A program made the translations under genes and the position numbers. Shown piece by piece: positions 17,211 through 26,034 of a stretch of 64,000 bases of DNA. The notes beneath the pieces are model-generated. The model saw nothing but the letters and a program-made list of their open reading frames with translations, ran no database searches and was not told where the DNA came from. Source of the DNA: Arthrobacter livingstonensis (GTDB lineage Bacteria > Actinomycetota > Actinomycetes > Actinomycetales > Micrococcaceae); assembly GCF_003219815.1 (NCBI RefSeq), contig NZ_QJVD01000014.1:1-64000 (forward strand), given 5' to 3'. Each line of letters begins with the position of its first letter. Position 1 is the stretch's first letter.

Positions 17211-18053
17211 ATGAACTCCCCGAATGTGCCGGCCCAGGTCCCGGCGGCGAAGAATGTGCTCTCGGTGCTGCGCTATGTGGCCTCGCAGGGCGGGCCCGTG
17301 GGGGCGGCCGCCATTGCCCGGGACGTGGACCTGCCCCGCTCCACCACCTACCACCTGCTGGCAGCCCTGGTGGATGACGGGTTTGTGGTGCACCTGCCCG
17401 AGGAGCGCAAGTACGCGCTCGGCGTCACGGCCCATGAACTGGGTACCGGCTATTCACGCCAGGCGCCGCTTCAGCGCATTGCCCGCTTTCCGCTGGCCCA
17501 GCTGGTGGCCCGTACCAGGCGGACCGCCCACCTGGCTGTTATGCACGGGCGCGAGGTCATCTACGTGATCGAGGAGCAGGCCAAGCGGCAAAGCAGCCTG
17601 GTCACCGACGCCGGCGTCCGGCTGCCGGCCCACCTGACGGCCAGCGGCCGGGCCATGCTGGCCTCCATGTCCGCCGTGCAGCTGGCGGCGCTGTACCCGG
17701 GGCCGGAGGCGTTCCCCACCCGCTATGAGTCCGGTGTCCACTCGGTGGAGGCGCTGAACGAGCTGCTGGGGCGGATCCGGGATCGGGGCTTTTCCTGGGA
17801 GCAGGACGAGGTGACGGACGGGTTTTCCAGCCTGGCCGTGCCCGTGCTGGACCGCAGCGGCTACGCCGTGGCGAGCGTGACGCTGACGGTAGCCAACAGG
17901 CCGGCCCTTTCGCCGGCGGCCGCCGCACGGAATGCCAACGAGGGGATTGCGCCGGAACGCACCGTGCATTTGGAGGACCTCGCCACGCAGTGGCTGCCGG
18001 AGGTCAGGCGCTGCGCGGCGGAAATCTCCCGGCGCCTGCGGCCGAGTGGGTAA
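17211..18053 (+). CDS. IclR family transcriptional regulator
   Basis: A 280-residue regulator. The N-terminal winged helix is seen in KNVLSVLRYVASQGGPVGAAAIARDVDLPRSTTYHLLAALVDDGFV, and the effector domain in HLTASGRAMLASM, GFSWEQDEVTDGFSSLAVPVLDRSGYAVASVTL. I chose the ATG at 17211 because the helix-turn-helix follows directly. The reading frame extends further upstream through the operator without family resemblance, and GGGAGG lies immediately before the ATG, unusually close. It is divergent from the CoA transferase and upstream of the FAD oxidase. The shared palindrome suggests it controls all three operator-bearing promoters. Confidence 0.9.
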   Translation: MNSPNVPAQVPAAKNVLSVLRYVASQGGPVGAAAIARDVDLPRSTTYHLLAALVDDGFVVHLPEERKYALGVTAHELGTGYSRQAPLQRIARFPLAQLVARTRRTAHLAVMHGREVIYVIEEQAKRQSSLVTDAGVRLPAHLTASGRAMLASMSAVQLAALYPGPEAFPTRYESGVHSVEALNELLGRIRDRGFSWEQDEVTDGFSSLAVPVLDRSGYAVASVTLTVANRPALSPAAAARNANEGIAPERTVHLEDLATQWLPEVRRCAAEISRRLRPSG

Positions 18054-18209
18054 GTCCCGAGGTCCAATGGCGAGACAAAGCGTCTGGGGACTGAGATTCC
18101 AGCCACTGCGCAGCGATTGGCCCCACGCGGCCCCGCGCCGTGTGTAGCGTGGCCGTAAAGCAGCCGGCGGCAAGCGTGCCGCCCCAAGAGATCAAGGACG
18201 CCCCGAGAC

Positions 18210-19598
18210 ATGACAGCCCTTCCGACCAGTGCCACCGCCACCGCCCTTGAGGATCTCGCGGCCGCCCTGGGTGCCAAGGTCAGCACGGACCCCGCCGTCC
18301 GGGCGTCACGCGGGCACGACCGTTCGCACCTGCCGTGGGAACCGCCGTCGGCCGTGGTGCGGTGCACCAGCACCGGGGACGTCTCCACCGCACTGGCAAT
18401 CTGCCACCGCCACGGCGTTCCCGCCGTGCCGATCGCGGCGGGCACCGGCCTGGAAGGCGGCGCCAACAGCACCGCCGACGCCATTTGCCTGGACCTGTCC
18501 GGCCTGGACAACATCCTGCGCATCGGCGCTGACGACCTCGACGCCACCGTCCAGGCCGGCGTCATGAAAAGCGCACTCAACGCCGCGCTGGCGGGCCACG
18601 GGCTCACCTTCCCGGTGGGACCCGGCGTGGACGCCAGCGTCGGCGGCATGGCCTCCACCGGGGCCAGCGGGACAACCGCCGTCCGCTACGGCACCATGAA
18701 GGAGAACGTGCTGGGTCTGACGGTGGTGCTGGCCGACGGCACCGTCATCAAAACCGGCGGCCGTGCTCGCAAGTCGGCGGCGGGCTACGACCTGACGCAC
18801 CTTTTTGTCGGGGCCGAGGGAACCCTGGGCGTGCTGACCGAAGTGACGCTGCGCGTTTACGGCATCCCCGAAGCGACGGGCGTGGCCATCTGTTCCTTCC
18901 CCACCCTGGAGGCCTGCACCGCCGTGGTGCTGGCCACGCTGACCTCCGGCGTCCCGATCTCACGGGTGGAACTGCTCGACGACGTCACCGTGGATGCGGT
19001 CAACCGCTACAGCGGGCTGGGGCTGCCCGTTCTGCCCACGCTGATCTTTGAATTTGAGGGATCCCCGTCCGCCGTTGCGGAGCAAAGCGGCACTGTCCGC
19101 GGCCTCGCGGCGCGGCACGGCGGGACCGGCTGGGACTACGCGGACGATCCGGAGCGGATTGGCCGCATCTGGCGGGCCCGGCACGACGCCCTGCCGTCCT
19201 ACGCGGCGCTGGTGCCCGGCTCCAGTACCTGGTCAACGGACGTCTGTGTGCCGATCTCCCGGCTGGCGGAATGCATCACGCTGACGAAGGCGGACACCGA
19301 CGCCCACGGCGTGCTGGCACCGATCGTGGGCCATGTGGGGGACGGCAACTTTCACCTGGCCTTTGTCCTGCCGCCGGGGGATGAGGGCGCCCTGGCCGCG
19401 GCCGCCGCCATCAACGGCCGGCTCGTGGACCGGGCGCTGTCCATGGGCGGGACGTCAACCGGCGAACACGGGATCGGCCTGGGCAAGACGGCGTCCCTGG
19501 CAAAGGAACATGCCTCCGCCCTGCCGGCCATGGCGGCCATCAAGCATGCCCTGGACCCCCGCGGCATCCTGAACCCGGGCAAGGTGCTGGCGGGGTAG
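18210..19598 (+). CDS. FAD-linked oxidase, D-lactate dehydrogenase/GlcD type
   Basis: A 462-residue flavoprotein oxidising a 2-hydroxy acid to a 2-oxo acid. The PCMH-type FAD domain contains PIAAGTGLEGGANSTADAICLDLSGLDNIL, PVGPGVDASVGGMASTGASGTTAVRYGTMKENVLGL and the IKTGGRARKSAAGYDLTHLFVGAEGTLGV block. The C-terminal domain has HVGDGNFHLAFVLPP and GGTSTGEHGIGLGK, with the catalytic His pair of the LDH-D family. It follows the IclR gene by about 156 bp on the same strand. A 2-hydroxy acid such as imidazolelactate would fit the neighbouring aminotransferase and urocanase; D-lactate is the default alternative. Confidence 0.88.
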   Translation: MTALPTSATATALEDLAAALGAKVSTDPAVRASRGHDRSHLPWEPPSAVVRCTSTGDVSTALAICHRHGVPAVPIAAGTGLEGGANSTADAICLDLSGLDNILRIGADDLDATVQAGVMKSALNAALAGHGLTFPVGPGVDASVGGMASTGASGTTAVRYGTMKENVLGLTVVLADGTVIKTGGRARKSAAGYDLTHLFVGAEGTLGVLTEVTLRVYGIPEATGVAICSFPTLEACTAVVLATLTSGVPISRVELLDDVTVDAVNRYSGLGLPVLPTLIFEFEGSPSAVAEQSGTVRGLAARHGGTGWDYADDPERIGRIWRARHDALPSYAALVPGSSTWSTDVCVPISRLAECITLTKADTDAHGVLAPIVGHVGDGNFHLAFVLPPGDEGALAAAAAINGRLVDRALSMGGTSTGEHGIGLGKTASLAKEHASALPAMAAIKHALDPRGILNPGKVLAG

Positions 19599-19616
19599 CC
19601 TCGCCTGGCGGCCCTC

Positions 19617-19654
19617 CCTTCCCACATTCATTGTCAACACGATAGAATGTGGGA
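19617..19654. promoter_or_regulatory. inverted repeat in the antitoxin promoter
   Basis: CCCACATTC (19621-19629) is answered by GAATGTGGG (19645-19653), with the symmetry extending a few bases outward with one mismatch. It lies directly upstream of the first antitoxin gene and overlaps its presumed promoter. Type II antitoxins usually repress their own promoter through such a site. Confidence 0.5.
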
Positions 19655-19660
19655 AAGGAG

Positions 19661-20263
19661 ATGATTTCCGTGACTGCCCAGATCCACGCGGCACCAATCG
19701 CCAGTGTTGGTGCCTGGCTGAAATCCGTTGGCTCGCCGCTCACGGAAACCGACCTCGTTGACGCCTTGCAGGAGGCACGGCGACCGCAGGAAACGGCTGC
19801 TCTCAGCCACGCGGACCAAGCTTTCTGGGATGAGCACGCTGGAATCCCTGCGGGTGGCCGCGTGGGCAGCAAAGGCAGCCTCGTCAATGTTGTTGACGTG
19901 GTTTCGAGCGCCGCCGCATCCCTAACGGCTGCTGATGTGGCCGCCAACCTGGAAGTGGCAGCAGCGACTGTCCGGCATTATCGAACCGACGGTTCGCTCT
20001 ACTCCCATAAAAGAGGGCGGAACGTCTTTTTCCCCACTTGGCAGTTCACCGACGGCCTGGCTGCAGCGCTGCCGTCCCTGGCCGCAGTGCTCGCGGTCAT
20101 GCCGGCTGACCTGCACCCCAGGGCGGTGGAAGGCTTCTTCAAGACCCCCACGCCGGATCTGAGCCGGAATGGACAGCCGACTTCGCCCCGGGAATGGCTC
20201 ATGACCGGTGGAAGTGCCGCGGCCGTTGTCCGGCTTGCGGAATATGTTGGGGCTGGTTATTAG
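19661..20263 (+). CDS. antitoxin of a RES-type toxin-antitoxin pair (Xre/ParS-like)
   Basis: A protein of about 200 residues. The middle part (SLTAADVAANLEVAAATVRHYRTDGSLYSHKRGRNVFFPTWQF) is a helix-turn-helix-like DNA-binding segment. The C terminus, ending PREWLMTGGSAAAVVRLAEYVG, resembles the toxin-binding ParS/MbcA region of antitoxins that pair with RES toxins. ATG 19661 follows AAAGGAG with no spacing; the GTG at 19670 (VTAQIHA) is better spaced and is the likelier true start. The RES toxin gene begins directly at its stop. Role: neutralises the toxin and represses the operon. Confidence 0.75.
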   Translation: MISVTAQIHAAPIASVGAWLKSVGSPLTETDLVDALQEARRPQETAALSHADQAFWDEHAGIPAGGRVGSKGSLVNVVDVVSSAAASLTAADVAANLEVAAATVRHYRTDGSLYSHKRGRNVFFPTWQFTDGLAAALPSLAAVLAVMPADLHPRAVEGFFKTPTPDLSRNGQPTSPREWLMTGGSAAAVVRLAEYVGAGY

Positions 20264-20896
20264 TTGGGGAACCAAAATCCACCTTCCATAGCTGTTCTCC
20301 GCTCGGGCGGCCAATGCGACACACGCACAATTCCCTCCGGAACCGTCCTCTGGCGGGTTCATCTCACCCGGGCCCCGCATCCAACGCCGTGGAACTCGCT
20401 CAGGACGTGGGGTCCCGTTCCCGGTGTCCGCTGGGAACCACACCCGCTGCCGCTTTCGGACCATGCTCCGCTGGGCGTTGCCTATCTGGGGTTCGATGTC
20501 CCTACCTGTCTGGCCGAGGTTTTTCAGGACACCCGTTTTATCGACACCAGCCGGAACGTCCCCTATGCCACGGCCATTTCATTGCCCCGCGACCTGCTGC
20601 TGGCCGACCTTGAGACGCCATGGCTGCTTCGCACCGGCGCCAGCGCGCGGATTGTGTCCGGCAGCAAGGACAGGACCAGTGCCTGGGCGGCGCCGATTCA
20701 CGAGGCCTGGCCGGAGTTGGACGGCCTTGTCGCCAGATCGGCCGTCATTGGGGGACGCGATGTAGTCTCACTTTGGACCGACGGAGCATTTCCCGTCGCC
20801 CCCGAATCCTCGCTGCCGCTCAATCATCCGGGGCTGGTTGCGCGCATATCGGCCGCCGCAAAATTGATTGGCTACGAAATCAACGTCATCGCATAG
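20264..20896 (+). CDS. RES domain toxin (first module)
   Basis: A 210-residue RES-domain protein. The fold is named for conserved Arg, Glu and Ser: here the Arg in TVLWRVHLTR, the Glu in TCLAEVFQDTRFID and the Ser in GGRDVVSLWTDGA are placed as expected. Other RES toxins degrade NAD+ in the cell. The gene begins with a TTG exactly after the antitoxin stop, so translation is coupled; a slightly later start cannot be excluded. Confidence 0.8.
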   Translation: MGNQNPPSIAVLRSGGQCDTRTIPSGTVLWRVHLTRAPHPTPWNSLRTWGPVPGVRWEPHPLPLSDHAPLGVAYLGFDVPTCLAEVFQDTRFIDTSRNVPYATAISLPRDLLLADLETPWLLRTGASARIVSGSKDRTSAWAAPIHEAWPELDGLVARSAVIGGRDVVSLWTDGAFPVAPESSLPLNHPGLVARISAAAKLIGYEINVIA

Positions 20897-21030
20897 GGTC
20901 GGCAGCCCGGGACGGTTTTAGCGCAGCAAAGCCACCCATGCGGCCGCGACGTGAATGTGTTAGTGACCCTACATTGAGATCGTCTAGGGCCCGGCGGCGT
21001 CGCCCCCTATCTATCGACGGTTTAGACAGC

Positions 21031-21060
21031 TAGAATGATTCTGTAGATAACGTAGGAGGG
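21031..21060. promoter_or_regulatory. small palindrome and strong ribosome site before second antitoxin
   Basis: AGAAT-G-ATTCT (21032-21042) is a short palindrome in the gap between the two toxin-antitoxin modules and could be the operator of the second one. GTAGGAGGG lies at 21052-21060, giving the downstream ATG at 21072 a strong but slightly distant ribosome site. Confidence 0.35.
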
Positions 21061-21071
21061 TAGTCAATTCG

Positions 21072-21590
21072 ATGTCAATTACGTCACACTCAGGTGCAAC
21101 CGTTCACGAGTTGGAGGTCCTCCAAAAAACTCTGCATGAGTCCATTACCGCCCTTGGGGTCGCAGTCGCTTCGGTGAAAACCCCCGCAAGCCCCCAGTTG
21201 GCCCGTGGGGTCCAGGCGACCGAGAATGCTTGGCGGTCAATGGAAGCCGAGTTCGGCTTTGAAACGGGTCACCAATTTGCGGAGAGAGAGGGCTCGCTGT
21301 CGGGCACCAGCCTAGCCCGTGAGCGTCGGCGTCAGGGAAAGCTCCTTGGCATTCGCCGGCGAAACGCAATCGTCTACCCCGGGTTTCAGTTCGACGGTCT
21401 CGGCAAGGTCCACCCGACAGTAATCGACGTCCTTGCTGCAGCGCGTCATCTAAACGTCGACGACGAATCCTTGGCACAGTGGTTTTGCAGCCCAAGCGCC
21501 GCCCTTGACGGTCTTCGGCCGGTGGACCGCTTGGGTGACCGGGAATTGCTGCTTGATGCATTTGACGCCGGGTTCGCGGTCGACTGGTGA
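21072..21590 (+). CDS. antitoxin partner of second RES toxin
   Basis: A 172-residue protein. It lacks obvious similarity to the first antitoxin but has the same position and ends in LRPVDRLGDRELLLDAFDAGFAVDW, which could be the toxin-blocking tail. The region LARERRRQGKLLGIRRRNAIVYPGFQFDGLGKVHPTVIDVL is commonly seen in antitoxin-like partners of RES proteins. Its stop overlaps the GTG start of the toxin (GTGA). Assignment rests mostly on the neighbour. Confidence 0.65.
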   Translation: MSITSHSGATVHELEVLQKTLHESITALGVAVASVKTPASPQLARGVQATENAWRSMEAEFGFETGHQFAEREGSLSGTSLARERRRQGKLLGIRRRNAIVYPGFQFDGLGKVHPTVIDVLAAARHLNVDDESLAQWFCSPSAALDGLRPVDRLGDRELLLDAFDAGFAVDW

Positions 21591-22216
21591 GTGTTGCCGG
21601 GCCCAAGGGCGACTTTGACCCCGCAATCTTCGTGATGACTGCCGGGACGGCCCTTTTTCGCGTGTTCAGCGGGCGCTCCGGACGGACCGCAACTGAGTTC
21701 AACCCGGGTATTGGCCCCAGGACGCGCTTCGCATTCTTTCCCGACGCGGAGGGCACGACCGTTCCAGTCCTCTATGCGGCGGCAACCGAGGAGGCAGCAC
21801 TTTCCGAAAGCATTCTCCACGACATTCCAGCGACCGGCGGTACATTGGTTCCGTCCCAATACCGCGACAAGGTTATGGCCCGGATCACCCCGAGGCGCGA
21901 TCTGACGCTGGCGTCTTTCATGGGCATGGGTCTGCGGCAAATCAGGGCCACCCACGGTGAAATCACTTCCACCAGCCCGGCCCACTACGCCGCGACGGTG
22001 CACTGGGCCAAGGCGGCCCATGACGTCGGCTGTGATGGCATTGTTTGGATGAGCCCCCGCTGCAACACGGACCACGCCGTCGTCCTGTTCGGAGATCGCG
22101 TCTCCGGCCACGACCTTGCACAAGATCCCGGTTTTGGAAGAATCTTCGATCTTGGACCGGACCTGGACTGGCTCTCTGACACCTGCGCGCCTTTGGGCAT
22201 CGAGGTGCGCTGCTGA
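21587..22216 (+). CDS. RES domain toxin (second module)
   Basis: A 209-residue RES-domain protein, clearly different from the first. The conserved Arg is in GTALFRVFSGRSGR, the Glu in AATEEAALSESILHD, and the later Ser/His positions fall around WMSPRCNTDHAVVLFGDRV. Expected to deplete NAD+ as other RES toxins do. Start GTG overlaps the antitoxin stop by four bases. Two unrelated RES modules side by side is unusual. Confidence 0.82.
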   Translation: MSVAGPKGDFDPAIFVMTAGTALFRVFSGRSGRTATEFNPGIGPRTRFAFFPDAEGTTVPVLYAAATEEAALSESILHDIPATGGTLVPSQYRDKVMARITPRRDLTLASFMGMGLRQIRATHGEITSTSPAHYAATVHWAKAAHDVGCDGIVWMSPRCNTDHAVVLFGDRVSGHDLAQDPGFGRIFDLGPDLDWLSDTCAPLGIEVRC

Positions 22217-22217
22217 T

Positions 22218-22372
22218 CCCATTTCGCAAAGACGGTAACCTGGTCCAGGTGTGTGAAAAACTCGGCCTCGGTACCCGCGCTGCTTTCGACGACAATAGCC
22301 GTGCGTCCACGCCGTTCCTGCCGATCGCTAATTACGAAAATGGCCGCGTGGTGGGCGAGACGGCCTAGCCCG
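22218..22372 (+). pseudogene. unidentified gene remnant after the second RES toxin
   Basis: Directly after the toxin stop the frame at 22218 reads FRKDGNLVQVCEKLGLGTRA, then NSRASTPFLPIANYENGRVVGETA, ended by TAG at 22368-22370. It looks like a fragment of a conserved protein, but there is no start codon or rest of the gene. I do not recognise the family. Confidence 0.3.
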
Positions 22373-22434
22373 TCTGGACAGCATTGGTGCTCGCCGCCTG
22401 ATTGCCGGGGACCGCCAGGGTGCCGAATTCTGAA

Positions 22435-23184
22435 TGGAAGCTAAAGTCTCTGGTCGGCTTGTTGCCGAAAGGGCCAACATCTCACGGGCCATCCGGCGAT
22501 CGAGACCGATGAGCTCGCGCCGATCGAACATGTGTCCTTTTCGTATACCGATATTTGGCTGTCTGATACCGGGCCGTTCGAGCTCTCCCCGGAGTTGCCG
22601 CTCATACGCGGCCCCCAACACCCCACCCTGGGCCGGACGCTGTTCGGGGCAGTCCAGGACGCCAACGAAATGTTCAGCCGTGCCGCCTCCATCGCGATGG
22701 CCAACAACAACGATGACCACATTCGCAACCACGGACTGCTGCGCCACGGCAACGGGTGGAGGCTGTCGCCGTCGTTCGATGCGAATCCCGTGCCGTCCGG
22801 TGCGTCGGAAACGCCCTTGGTGCCTGGCGGCAGCCTGTACGACAGGGACGTCCTCGACCTGCTCGCGTACATCGAAGTCTTCAGACTGACAAGGGATCAG
22901 GCGATCGGGAGACTGGGGCACGTTGCCGAGGCTGTTTCGCACTGGCGTGAAGAAGCGCTCAGCTTGGGTCTTGGGCCTGACCTGCTGGCATACATGGGGC
23001 GTGGCTTTGAAGGCCACAACGCACAACGCGCCAAGTCATTGCCTTCGGCGCCGCTTGTTATTGACCTGGCTGGCGGTACTGGCCCGGCACATCCGGCGCG
23101 CCCTTCCCGAGGTGAGATCTGGATCCCTGAACACTCGCGCGGAGGCAAGACAGTGCGCGGGCACTATCGCAAACGTCCAAGCTA
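22435..23184 (+). pseudogene. hipA-like kinase toxin pseudogene
   Basis: From about 22532 the frame reads VSFSYTDIWLSDTGPFELSPELPLIRGPQHPTLGRTLFGAVQDA, the N-terminal HipA region. It then jumps without a stop to NEMFSRAASIAMANNNDDHIRNHGLL, the catalytic C-terminal region (NNDDH..NHG motif). RHGNGWRLSPSFDANPVP and a terminal helical part follow. About 150 residues normally between these blocks are missing, including the ATP-binding loop, so this is an internal in-frame deletion. The extreme N terminus (22435-22530) is readable only in another frame. The product cannot be a functional HipA. Confidence 0.7.
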
Positions 23185-23204
23185 ACCGGAAGCCTCCCAC
23201 ACCG

Positions 23205-24332
23205 TCAGATCTTGCCGCCGCCTGCCAGCCACGCGTCCACGCCGCGGAGCACGGCGGCCTCGGCATCCCGGGAGCCGACGGTGACGCGCACGCCCTCGCC
23301 GGCAAAGCTGCGCACACTGACGCCCTCTGCCAGGCAGGCCGCCTCGAGGGACGCGGCGCCTTGGCCCACCGGCAGCCACAGGAAGTTGGCGCCGCTGGCG
23401 GGCAGCTCCAGCCCGCGGGAAGCGAGCGCGGCGTGAAAGGAAGTGCGCCCCTCAACCACCGTGGCGAGATTCCTCCCCAGCGCGCCGGTGTCCGCCAGAG
23501 CGGCGACGGCGGCCGCCTCGGCAATGGCATTCAGGCCGAACGGCGGGGACGCTGCGCGGACGGCGGCGGCAATCTCCGGGTGGGCCACCAGGTAGCCGGC
23601 CCGCAGTCCGGCCAGGCCATAGGCCTTTGAAAAGGTGCGCAGGATGACCAGGTTGGAGTGTGCCTCCAGGAGCGCGAGGCTGTGCGCGGAGGAGGAACCG
23701 GCGCCGTCCGTGAATTCGAGGTAGGCCTGGTCCAGGACCACGAGCACGTGGGCGGGGATGCGGGCCAGGATGCCCTCCACCTCGGCCTCCGTGAGGACGG
23801 TGCCCGTGGGGTTGTTGGGGCTGCACAGGATCACGGCGGCCGTGGCGTCCGTGACGGCGCCGGCCATGGCTGCGAGGTCGTGGCGGTGTCCGGGCGCCAG
23901 CGGCACCTGGACGTCGCGGGCCCCGGCCAGGCGCACCAGGATGGGGTACGCCTCGTAGCTGCGCCAGGCAAAGACCACCTCGGTGCCCGGACCCGTGAAC
24001 GCCGTCAGGAGCTGCTGGAGCACGGCCAGGGAGCCGGCCCCGGCCACGATCTGCCCCTCGTCCACCCCCAGGCCGCGGCTGAGCGCCGCGACGAGCGGAT
24101 CGCCCTGCAGCGTGGGGTATTGCTGGCAGCGCCGGGCCGCCGCGTCGATGGCCGCCAGCACCGCCGCCGATGGCGGCAGGAAGGACTCGTTCGACGACGC
24201 CCGCCACCTGGGCGGGACCGTCCCGCCGGCCTTGGAGTACACCGGCAGCGACGCCACCAGCTCACGGGGCGCGGGCCGGGTGGCAGGTGAGGGGCGTGCC
24301 GGGGCGAGGGTGCCGGCGTCGTGCATGGTCAC
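23205..24332 (-). CDS. HisC-like PLP aminotransferase
   Basis: A 375-residue fold-type I aminotransferase of the histidinol-phosphate aminotransferase group. It shows SPNNPTGTVLTEAEVEGIL with the Asn that binds the cofactor, Asp201 and Tyr204 in LDQAYLEF, and the cofactor-binding Lys236 in RTFSKAYGLAGLRAGYLV. It is 31 bases downstream of the NCS1 permease on the same strand and not in a his biosynthetic operon. It therefore probably serves the operator-controlled catabolic regulon. Transamination of histidine to imidazolepyruvate (or the reverse) is a natural activity for a HisC homologue; other aromatic amino acids are possible. Confidence 0.85.
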   Translation of the reverse strand: MTMHDAGTLAPARPSPATRPAPRELVASLPVYSKAGGTVPPRWRASSNESFLPPSAAVLAAIDAAARRCQQYPTLQGDPLVAALSRGLGVDEGQIVAGAGSLAVLQQLLTAFTGPGTEVVFAWRSYEAYPILVRLAGARDVQVPLAPGHRHDLAAMAGAVTDATAAVILCSPNNPTGTVLTEAEVEGILARIPAHVLVVLDQAYLEFTDGAGSSSAHSLALLEAHSNLVILRTFSKAYGLAGLRAGYLVAHPEIAAAVRAASPPFGLNAIAEAAAVAALADTGALGRNLATVVEGRTSFHAALASRGLELPASGANFLWLPVGQGAASLEAACLAEGVSVRSFAGEGVRVTVGSRDAEAAVLRGVDAWLAGGGKI

Positions 24333-24363
24333 GGGGAACTCCTGGGGCAGGCGGGGCGGGCCG

Positions 24364-25830
24364 TCAGACGGTGGGGGAGACGGCGCTGGCCACCGGTGCG
24401 GCGTCCAGGTCCTCCGGGTAGACCATCTCCGCCGGCGGGTGGCTGAAGCGCTTGGCCACGGGGTAGTAGACCACAGCGGTGACCACCAGGCCGACCAGCC
24501 AGGAGATGTCCGCCCCGCCGAGCACCTCGGTCATGGGACCGGTGTACATGGTCTGGGCCAGGAACGGGATCTGCACCACGATGCCCAGCGCATAGGTGAG
24601 CAGCGCCGGGACGTTCCACGCGCCGTAGCGGCCCTTGGGGTCGTACAGCGCCGGGACGTCCACCTTTTCCTTTGAGGTCAGGTAGAAGTCCACCAGGTTG
24701 ATGGAGCTCCACGGGATGAAGACCATCAGCAGCAGGAGCACAAAGTTCTTGAAGTTGGAGACAAAGTCGTCCGAGGCGAAGATGGCGATGATGACCGAGA
24801 CGGTGATGAAGCCGATGACGTAGGCAAAGCGGACCCACGGGGCGAACCGCAGCTGGCGGGTAAAGGCGCTCACGGAGGTCAGGATGGTCATGTAGCCGCC
24901 GTAGGCGTTGAGGGTGTTCACGGTCAGCTTGCCCACCACAATCACGATGTACATCAGCACGGCGATGGCGCCGCCGCCGGCCAGTTCGCCCACAAAGGCG
25001 ACCTGCCCGTCCAGGAACTCGTGGCCCTTGGGCATGGCGATGGCGGCAAACAGCGCACCGAGCGTCATGGACCACTGCGAGCCCAGCACGGAGCCCGAGA
25101 AGCAGGAAATGAACGTTCTGCGGGCCGGGGTGTTGGCGGGCAGGTAGCGGGAGTAGTCCGCCACGTACGGGCCGTACGTCAGCTGCCAGCCGGCGCTGAG
25201 CGAGATGGCCAGGAGGAACGTCGGGAAGGCGAAGCCGCCCACCCCGAGGACGGCGCCGACGTCGTGCTTGAGGAACAGCTGGATGGCCAGGTAGCTGAAG
25301 CCGAGGATGCCCACAATGGTGGAGATGCGGCCCAGCAGGTGGATGTACTTGTAGCCCAGGGTGGCCACCAAAACGGTCAGAATGCCGAAGATGATCACGC
25401 CCAGGGCCGGGTGGCCCGTGGGGACGATCTGCTCCACGGCCTGGCCGGCCAGCACGGCGCCGGTGGCCGCGAAGCCCAGGTACATGACAATCACCAGGAC
25501 CAGCGGGATGACGGCGCCAAACACGCCGAACTGCGCGCGGCTGGAGATCATCTGCGGCATGCCGAGCTTGGGCCCCTGGGCTGCGTGCAGGGCCATGACC
25601 GTGCCGCCGAGGAGGTTGCCGATGAACAGCCCGATGATGCCCCAGAAGGCGTCGGAGCCAAAGATCACGGCGAGGGCGCCGGTGACGATGGCGGTGATCT
25701 GCATGTTGGCGCCGAACCACAGGGTGAACTGGCCAAATGGCCGGCCGTGGCGTTCGGCGTGCGGCACAAAGTCGATGGAGCGGCGTTCAATCACCGGCCC
25801 TGACTTCTTTACTGTTTGAATCCGTGACAT
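24364..25830 (-). CDS. NCS1 family nucleobase/imide:cation permease
   Basis: A 488-residue polytopic membrane protein with about 12 hydrophobic segments, similar to cytosine/hydantoin-type NCS1 symporters. It starts with a polar tail and IERRSIDFVPHAERHGRPFGQFTLWFGANMQITAIVTGA, the typical entry to helix 1, and GGTVMALHAAQGPKLGMPQMISSRAQFGVFGA, the conserved loop after helix 2. It is first gene of an operon with the aminotransferase and is divergent from the acyl-CoA dehydrogenase, with a perfect operator in the gap. NCS1 carriers take up small heterocycles, which suits an imidazole compound; the actual substrate is unknown. Confidence 0.88.
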   Translation of the reverse strand: MSRIQTVKKSGPVIERRSIDFVPHAERHGRPFGQFTLWFGANMQITAIVTGALAVIFGSDAFWGIIGLFIGNLLGGTVMALHAAQGPKLGMPQMISSRAQFGVFGAVIPLVLVIVMYLGFAATGAVLAGQAVEQIVPTGHPALGVIIFGILTVLVATLGYKYIHLLGRISTIVGILGFSYLAIQLFLKHDVGAVLGVGGFAFPTFLLAISLSAGWQLTYGPYVADYSRYLPANTPARRTFISCFSGSVLGSQWSMTLGALFAAIAMPKGHEFLDGQVAFVGELAGGGAIAVLMYIVIVVGKLTVNTLNAYGGYMTILTSVSAFTRQLRFAPWVRFAYVIGFITVSVIIAIFASDDFVSNFKNFVLLLLMVFIPWSSINLVDFYLTSKEKVDVPALYDPKGRYGAWNVPALLTYALGIVVQIPFLAQTMYTGPMTEVLGGADISWLVGLVVTAVVYYPVAKRFSHPPAEMVYPEDLDAAPVASAVSPTV

Positions 25831-25923
25831 GTGGTTCCTCCGATGGAATCTTGCGTTGCACTGCTTTGGTTATCCATCTGAGCATGCTTGGAGCTTCCCT
25901 CCGTGACGCGGTTCACGAATCTG

Positions 25924-25966
25924 GTCTGTGATCACAGACAAAGTGGCAATTTCTGTGATCTGGCCC
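25924..25966. promoter_or_regulatory. palindromic operator, copy 2, with a degenerate neighbour
   Basis: GTCTGTGATCACAGAC at 25924-25939 is identical to the palindrome in front of the IclR gene. A half-matching second site, TTCTGTGATCTGGCCC (25951-25966), is centred 27 bp further on. Both lie between the divergent permease and acyl-CoA dehydrogenase genes and could control both promoters. Confidence 0.75.
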
Positions 25967-26034
25967 ATTGTGGGTGCGGGCTGCGGCTATGTTCGAGGGA
26001 CACCCCCTTCCCACTCCTTTGGAGGAAATTTCCC

